Assembly: GCA_003488525.1 (NCBI GenBank)
Contig: DNLG01000080.1
Span: forward strand, 1 to 5,714
Reading direction: 5' to 3'
Length of the DNA: 5,714 bases
Origin: Bacteroidota bacterium
GTDB lineage: Bacteria; Bacteroidota; Ignavibacteria; Kapaibacteriales; Kapaibacteriaceae
Of this stretch, positions 1 through 4,305 are shown one piece after another. The position numbers and the translations under genes are program-made. The notes below the pieces were generated by a model that saw only the letters and a list, made by a program, of their open reading frames with translations, did no database searches and was not told where the DNA came from. Position 1 is the stretch's first letter. Each line of letters opens with the position of its first letter.

Positions 1-2
1 GC

Positions 3-2117
3 TTCGTTCAGATTGATGAGGCGCAGACCCTGCGGTCTGTGGCATACTTCTCGGACTCCGGTCTCGTTATTGCCGGTGGCTGGGGGGCGGTGTACCGAAG
101 TGATGATCACTTTCGTACCTGGGAACGCGTGGTTGTGGATGAGAACGATGACATTACCTGTGTGCGACATCTGGACGCACGAATCTTGTTATGTACAGGC
201 ATCAGCGGAGCGGTGCATCGCAGTAGCGATGCAGGACGAACATGGACCAAAGTTCATACCTCAACCGCTCCGCTTCATGCCGTTTCCACTGCCCCCCAGG
301 GCAGGGCAATGGCCGTTGGCGGGAAGGGTAGTACAATTATCACTGCAGATTCAGGGCGTACGTGGTTGCCGACAACCGGTCAGGCACCCGACACCGTCAC
401 TCTGCTTGCCGTTGCGTGGGTTGACGACTCAACATGGATGATCGGCGGTGACACGACCTACTTTGCACGTTCATCGGATGATGGTGGAACATGGGAAACC
501 AAAGTGCCGGCTCAGAGCTTGATCGACGAACGGTATAACGTGCGCACCATCAGATTCACATCCAATGGAATTGGGGTCGCGATTGTATACAACATGTTCC
601 GGCCCTTTGGTCGATTCTGCATTACCGTCGATGGAGGAAAGAAATGGCGTGAGGGAATCAATGGTGTAATCCTAAACACCGATGTGATGACCATGGAAGA
701 CCTAGCCTTCTTCCCCAAATCTGATACGGGTGTTATCTCCGGTGTGTTTGACCGCGTTTCGACGATGCAGATAACGACTGATCCGATCGCACCGAGGTTT
801 TCTCGACGAGTTCGCGTGGCAGGGGATCAATCGCCGAAGCCGGTGTTCTACGCTGGAACCAAGCAGGGAACATACATCAAGACGGAGAACCGCGGCGGCC
901 TTCTGGTGGTGTCCGAGCACGATGCCGATGGCAAGGAGCTACGAACATGGGCCGCTAAGGACAGCACTGTACGCTGGATAGGAAGCTTGGAGGCTGGCTG
1001 GACCACGAACACAGGTTGGGAATACTCCAGGGCAGAAGCTCATGGAGGCGGTCGAATGGTGATCTTTGCCGACAGCATTAAAGATCAGCACACGGACACT
1101 AGCCAGATTTTCGGATATACATTCGTTACCACAAACGGCGGCATAACCTGGCAGACAAACCCCGGCCCAATTGCCAGAACCGTGCTGAATTCGGCATGGC
1201 AATCAGCCTCGAAAGCTGCCGTTGAGTTATGGTTCCGCAAGTACCTTGCGATAACGACAGACTCAGCAAGGACTTGGCAACAAGCGCCATATCCGCCCGT
1301 GTACAGAGATTTTAAGCTAGTTGGTGTGACCCGTGACAGTTCTGCGTACCTCGCACTGGGAACGCGCGATGATGACAGCACAAGAGAGCTCGTTCGATCC
1401 ACGGACGGCATAACTTGGGATGTGCTGCTTACAAAAGTGCCAGCCGGCCGTCATGTCGTTAAAGACGGATCACTTGTGTGTATTCTCGGGGCGCAACGCA
1501 ACCATTCTATCGTGCTACCCGATGATGCATCCTCGGCTTTGCTGCTTGACATGGGTCCGAGCGATGGAAGTGATTCGGATCCGCAGGGATTCTCATGCTT
1601 CGTTGAGAATGCGCTTGTAAGTATCCGTGGCCTTACAGACGTGCATGTTTCTCGCGACACCGGTCGCACGTTCAGCAGCCGTCTGCAGGACCGATTCCTT
1701 CAGCACATGGCTGCAGTGCGTAGCGGAGTTAATGACAACGTTTTCTCTGCAGGGAACTACGTCTACATCGCAAACTCCCGAGGCGACTTCTACAACGGAC
1801 CCATCGATTCGGTGACCACCGGAGTTGAAGAGCAGGCAGACGTGTTCTCTTATCCGCCCTATCCTAATCCGTTCTCCGTAAGCACAACAATCGCCGTTAC
1901 GTGGTTCTGGACCGTGTCCCCGCAAACGCTCACGCTGAAGGTATACAATCAGCTTGGCGAGGAGGTTCGTGATCTCACCTCGCAACTTCATTCCCGTGTC
2001 CGGTCGTACTCCTCATCTGCGGTGATGGATGCAGCCGACCTCTCAAACGGAATCTATTACGTTGTCTGCCGGGGCCCCAACGGGACGTCTACCCAGACTG
2101 TTGTGCTTTCGCGATGA
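3..2117 (+). CDS. Secreted Asp-box (BNR/YCF48-like) repeat protein with T9SS C-terminal sorting domain, 5'-partial
   Basis: The reading frame is open through the left edge of the window, so the start lies upstream; 704 residues are visible. A GTG at 39 is in frame, but the codons before it (...AQTLRSVAYFSDSG) continue the repeat pattern, so it is not the start. Nine motifs resembling the Asp-box S/T-x-D-x-G-x-T-W recur, for example SSDAGRTW, TADSGRTW, SSDDGGTW and TTNGGITW, each followed by a beta-rich stretch. This pattern is known from sialidase-like, YCF48-like and Vps10-like beta-propellers and points to a propeller fold. The last 90 or so residues form a type IX secretion sorting domain. 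The protein is inferred to cross the outer membrane by T9SS and be surface-attached or released. No catalytic residues of a sialidase or other enzyme can be recognised, so its activity is unknown. The family call is firm; the function is not. Confidence 0.88.
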   Translation, partial: FVQIDEAQTLRSVAYFSDSGLVIAGGWGAVYRSDDHFRTWERVVVDENDDITCVRHLDARILLCTGISGAVHRSSDAGRTWTKVHTSTAPLHAVSTAPQGRAMAVGGKGSTIITADSGRTWLPTTGQAPDTVTLLAVAWVDDSTWMIGGDTTYFARSSDDGGTWETKVPAQSLIDERYNVRTIRFTSNGIGVAIVYNMFRPFGRFCITVDGGKKWREGINGVILNTDVMTMEDLAFFPKSDTGVISGVFDRVSTMQITTDPIAPRFSRRVRVAGDQSPKPVFYAGTKQGTYIKTENRGGLLVVSEHDADGKELRTWAAKDSTVRWIGSLEAGWTTNTGWEYSRAEAHGGGRMVIFADSIKDQHTDTSQIFGYTFVTTNGGITWQTNPGPIARTVLNSAWQSASKAAVELWFRKYLAITTDSARTWQQAPYPPVYRDFKLVGVTRDSSAYLALGTRDDDSTRELVRSTDGITWDVLLTKVPAGRHVVKDGSLVCILGAQRNHSIVLPDDASSALLLDMGPSDGSDSDPQGFSCFVENALVSIRGLTDVHVSRDTGRTFSSRLQDRFLQHMAAVRSGVNDNVFSAGNYVYIANSRGDFYNGPIDSVTTGVEEQADVFSYPPYPNPFSVSTTIAVTWFWTVSPQTLTLKVYNQLGEEVRDLTSQLHSRVRSYSSSAVMDAADLSNGIYYVVCRGPNGTSTQTVVLSR
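99..1673 (+). repeat. Nine Asp-box motifs within the secreted protein
   Basis: The motifs begin at about 99, 222, 342, 471, 624, 1128, 1254, 1398 and 1650, always in the coding frame. The first five are spaced about 120-150 nt apart (40-50 residues), as expected for consecutive propeller blades. Between 647 and 1128 there is no recognisable box, so blades there are degenerate or another domain is inserted. Several copies deviate: SDDHFRTW lacks the Gly, TVDGGKKW has Lys for Thr, TTDSARTW has Ala for Gly, STDGITW is one residue short, and SRDTGRTF ends in Phe instead of Trp. These are protein-level repeats; the DNA copies are strongly diverged. Confidence 0.8.
1851..2114 (+). other. Type IX secretion (Por) C-terminal sorting domain
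   Basis: This covers the last 88 residues of the Asp-box protein. It opens with YPPYPNPF, the hallmark start of type A T9SS sorting domains (YPNPF followed by a T-x-I strand, here STTIAVTW). It continues with LTLKVYNQLGEEVRDL, matching the conserved 'v.iyd..Gr.v..l' strand-turn-strand, and closes with LSNGIYYVVCRG...TQTVVLSR, matching 'l..GiYfv.v......t.kivk'. In characterised Bacteroidota this domain directs export through T9SS and is usually removed by the sortase PorU. The three-block pattern is complete, so the 3' end of the gene is intact. Confidence 0.88.
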
Positions 2118-2129
2118 CTATCCTGCACT

Positions 2130-2164
2130 CTGTAACCTCAAACCTCGAACCCCAAACCCCGCAC
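2130..2164 (+). repeat. Degenerate 7-nt tandem repeat, G-rich on the minus strand
   Basis: Five consecutive heptamers read CTGTAAC, CTCAAAC, CTCGAAC, CCCAAAC and CCCGCAC (rough consensus CYCRAAC) in the intergenic stretch before uppP. The complementary strand carries GGGG-TTT-GGGG-TTCGA-GG-TTTGA-GG, telomere-like in appearance and able in principle to form a two-tetrad G-quadruplex. The repeat ends 18 nt before the proposed uppP ATG, and no Shine-Dalgarno is visible between them. The function is unknown; it could be simple low-complexity intergenic DNA or could influence expression. Confidence 0.6.
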
Positions 2165-2182
2165 CTGACTTATCTTCGCCCC

Positions 2183-3658
2183 ATGTCGATTCTTACTGCC
2201 GTCATTCTCGGCATTGTTCAGGGGCTGAGCGAGTTTCTGCCGATTTCCAGTACGGCGCATCTTACTATCGCAGCATCCGTCATGGGGGTGATCGACCCGT
2301 CGCATCCAGAGCGGTGGACGTCGTTCATGGCCACCATTCAGCTGGGCACGCTGGCAGCTGTGCTTCTGTACTTCCGCACCGACATTATGCGCTCGGTAAC
2401 GGGGTGGGTATCTGAAAACATTGGCCGCGGCCGCAGGCCACTGCGCGAGCAGGGGGCTGATGCACGCCTGGCATGGTTCGTTATCGTTGGCACGGTACCG
2501 ATCGTCGTGATCGGTCTGGCGTTTAAGGATGTGATCGAAGGAGCACTGACAAAGGATCTGCACGTGATCGCCGGTGCCTTGATCGGTGTTGGGCTGCTCC
2601 TCTGGCTTGCCGAGCGGCGGGCCTCATTCACCCGGTCGACGTCTGACCTGACAATGACCGATGCGGTGGTGATCGGTGCCGCACAGTGCCTGGCCCTTGT
2701 GCCTGGGTCGTCGCGCAGCGGCTCGACGATGATGGCGGCCATGTTCCGTGGAATGACGCGTGAGCACGCCGCACGGTTTTCGTTTCTGCTCTCCATCCCG
2801 TCAGTTCTCGCTGCCGGTCTGCTCCAGTTCTCTCGCGAGGTGGGTAATGTCTCCGACGCCGCAAGCGGGGCAGCGCTTGCCGTTGCCACCATTGCGGCCT
2901 TTGTGAGCGGGTACTGGAGCATTGATACCCTTCTGAAGTTTCTTCGTACGCGCACCATGGCCGTCTTTGTGATCTATCGCGTAGCGCTCGGGCTGATCAT
3001 CCTCCTTGCCGGCTGCCAGCCGAAACAGCAGCCCCCTGTCGAGAGTATTCGACAGATCACGCCGCCGGCCGAAACACTCAGCGTTCCGTCAGTCGATTCT
3101 CTATCGAGCGCGGTGGCTACCGATACCGTGGACGTTGTGACGTCCAAGGGGACAATCACGATCGAGTTGTACGGTCGGGATGCACCCAAAACGGTTGCCA
3201 ACTTCCTGACTCTTGTGGAGCGGAAGTACTATGACGGTACGCTTATTCATCGCGTGGCGCGGGACTTCGTGGTTCAGATGGGCGATCCTACCACGCGCGA
3301 CCGAAAGGCCCGGAGCGAGTGGGGAAGAGGGGGCGAAACGGCCACCGGAGAGCCACTTCTGGATGAGTTAAACGAATCGGCTCCTTCGGCCCGACGCGGG
3401 TACCGCCCGGGCATCGTTGCCATGGCCAGAAAGTCGGCTCCCAACACGGGAACCAGTCAATTCTTCATTTGCCTCGAAAAAGCTTCGGCACTTCCGTATC
3501 AATACACGATTTTTGGCAGCGTCATTAGTGGAATGGAAGTCGTAATGAAGATCGGAAACGTCGACGTTGACCCCGGCCCCCTGGGCGACACCGACGGCAC
3601 GCCGAAGAGTCCGATCGTCATCAAGAATCTCCGACCGCACGTGAGTGGCAAGAAGTAA
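2183..3658 (+). CDS. uppP: Fusion of undecaprenyl-diphosphatase (UppP/BacA) with a C-terminal cyclophilin-type peptidyl-prolyl isomerase
   Basis: This 491-residue protein joins two normally separate families. Residues 1-277 are a full-length UppP, the membrane enzyme that dephosphorylates undecaprenyl diphosphate to recycle the carrier lipid for peptidoglycan and other glycans. They contain the Q/E-xxx-E motif (QGLSE, 13-17), the PISSTAHL segment with His26, and PGSSRSGST (174-182, Arg178). UppP is usually about 265-280 residues, so the domain is not truncated. The final helix (about 259-277) ends in LAGC, Cys278. A low-complexity linker (about 279-313) leads to a cyclophilin domain (about 314-487) with Arg357, Phe362, Gln365, Gln426 and Phe428 at positions equivalent to CypA R55, F60, Q63, Q111 and F113; the CypA W121 equivalent is Ala436. 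Basic residues (KFLRTR) before the last helix suggest a periplasmic C-terminus, so the isomerase should act outside the cytoplasm. The ATG at 2183 begins at the conserved MSILTAVILGIVQG; an in-frame ATG at 2114 would add 23 residues translated from the low-complexity repeat. Fusion versus two overlapping products is unresolved. Confidence 0.9.
   Translation: MSILTAVILGIVQGLSEFLPISSTAHLTIAASVMGVIDPSHPERWTSFMATIQLGTLAAVLLYFRTDIMRSVTGWVSENIGRGRRPLREQGADARLAWFVIVGTVPIVVIGLAFKDVIEGALTKDLHVIAGALIGVGLLLWLAERRASFTRSTSDLTMTDAVVIGAAQCLALVPGSSRSGSTMMAAMFRGMTREHAARFSFLLSIPSVLAAGLLQFSREVGNVSDAASGAALAVATIAAFVSGYWSIDTLLKFLRTRTMAVFVIYRVALGLIILLAGCQPKQQPPVESIRQITPPAETLSVPSVDSLSSAVATDTVDVVTSKGTITIELYGRDAPKTVANFLTLVERKYYDGTLIHRVARDFVVQMGDPTTRDRKARSEWGRGGETATGEPLLDELNESAPSARRGYRPGIVAMARKSAPNTGTSQFFICLEKASALPYQYTIFGSVISGMEVVMKIGNVDVDPGPLGDTDGTPKSPIVIKNLRPHVSGKK
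2957..3016 (+). other. Lipoprotein-type signal embedded in the last UppP transmembrane helix
   Basis: The last UppP helix reads MAVFVIYR then VALGLIILLAG then Cys278. That gives a basic N-flank (KFLRTR just upstream plus Arg in IYR), an 11-residue hydrophobic core, and a lipobox L-A-G-C, the classical anatomy for Lgt/LspA processing. The Cys is followed by QPKQQPP, a typical flexible lipoprotein tether. In-frame ATG (2957) and GTG (2969) codons could start a separate lipoprotein of 20 or 16 signal residues including the Cys, but neither has a visible Shine-Dalgarno. What is seen is the motif; that it is lipidated or cleaved is inference. Confidence 0.6.
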
Positions 3659-3679
3659 CACCGAATCATCATTTCTCAT

Positions 3680-3684
3680 GGAGA
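3680..3684 (+). promoter_or_regulatory. Ribosome binding site for the second cyclophilin
   Basis: GGAGA lies 8 nt before the ATG at 3693. It decides the start over the in-frame ATG at 3678 and GTG at 3645, which have no such signal and would put polar residues ahead of the hydrophobic signal core. Confidence 0.65.
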
Positions 3685-3692
3685 ATCAAACC

Positions 3693-4283
3693 ATGCGCAT
3701 CACCTCGCTGATCGTCGCGCTTTTCAGTTCATTGCTCGTCATGAGCTGCTCGATGGACGCACAACCAAACACCCCCGCAAAACCAGGAGACGGACCTATG
3801 TATACCATTGAAGTCACGCAAGGAAACACCAATCTCGGCAAGATCGTACTACGTCTCTGGCCGGATATTGCGCCGAAACATGTGGCATTCTTTGATGCCC
3901 GCGTTGCCGAAGGCTTCTATGATGGCACGGCATTCCACCGCTGTATTGCCAACTTCATGATCCAAGGGGGCGATCCAAACAGCAAGAACGGCCCGCGCAA
4001 TTCGTGGGGCTCCGGTGGCCACAAGGAAAAGGTACCGGCTGAGTTTTCGAAGATCGCGCATGAGCGCGGAACTCTTTCGGCTGCACGTACCGCAGATCCA
4101 AACAGCTTCAGTGGTCAATTCTTCATCTGTGTAGCCCCTTCCCCATGGCTGGACGGACAGTACACCTGTTTCGGTGAGGTTGTCAGTGGGATGGAAGTTG
4201 CCGACGCGATCGTTGCCGCACCTCAGGATGCCGGTAATAATCCGCTGGAAAAGATCTCGATGAAGATCACGAAGAACAAGTAA
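3693..4283 (+). CDS. Cyclophilin-type peptidyl-prolyl cis-trans isomerase, probable lipoprotein
   Basis: This 196-residue protein catalyses cis-trans isomerisation of Xaa-Pro bonds. It begins with MRITSLIVALFSSLLVMSC, a short basic start, hydrophobic core and lipobox-like LVMSC (Cys19); Met at -2 is atypical, so lipidation is likely but not certain. A Pro-rich tether (20-35) precedes the cyclophilin domain (about 37-195). Active-site residues are nearly complete: FHRC..NFMIQGGD gives Arg83, Phe88 and Gln91 (CypA R55, F60, Q63), QFF gives Gln142 and Phe144 (Q111, F113), and Trp152 matches W121; Tyr157 replaces His126. It follows the uppP fusion by 34 nt with no terminator and is a diverged paralogue of that cyclophilin domain. 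An internal ATG at codon 36, with its own ribosome binding site, could yield a leaderless cytoplasmic form. The family is certain; the partners are unknown. Confidence 0.93.
   Translation: MRITSLIVALFSSLLVMSCSMDAQPNTPAKPGDGPMYTIEVTQGNTNLGKIVLRLWPDIAPKHVAFFDARVAEGFYDGTAFHRCIANFMIQGGDPNSKNGPRNSWGSGGHKEKVPAEFSKIAHERGTLSAARTADPNSFSGQFFICVAPSPWLDGQYTCFGEVVSGMEVADAIVAAPQDAGNNPLEKISMKITKNK
3785..3789 (+). promoter_or_regulatory. Possible internal ribosome binding site for a leaderless cyclophilin
   Basis: AGGAG lies 8 nt before the in-frame ATG at 3798 (codon 36), exactly where a cytoplasmic single-domain cyclophilin would start (MYTIEVTQGN). It is closer to consensus than the site used for the full-length start. 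It encodes the linker residues PGD, so chance or a relic is possible. Confidence 0.4.
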
Positions 4284-4305
4284 GTCGGGCTCTCCTTTGC
4301 TGGCG

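Noticed and set aside
39..41. GTG as start of the Asp-box protein
   Set aside because: The frame is open upstream to the window edge with sequence continuing the propeller pattern, and no signal peptide follows this codon.
13..441. Plus-strand open frame at the left edge
   Set aside because: It overlaps the Asp-box gene in another frame. The Asp-box frame has clear repeated motifs, while this one is Pro/Arg/Cys-rich and featureless.
2114..2182. In-frame ATG overlapping the previous stop (ATGA), extending UppP by 23 residues
   Set aside because: The added residues are a translation of the low-complexity heptamer repeat, have no resemblance to UppP N-termini and would place polar residues before the first helix. 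ATG 2183 starts at the conserved family N-terminus.
2338..2958. Minus-strand open frame of 206 codons
   Set aside because: It is antisense to the UppP domain, with Arg/Ser/Thr/Pro-rich composition typical of a shadow frame and no domain.
3645..3692. GTG 3645 or ATG 3678 as start of the second cyclophilin
   Set aside because: Neither has a ribosome binding site, and both add polar residues before the signal peptide. ATG 3693 has GGAGA at 8 nt.
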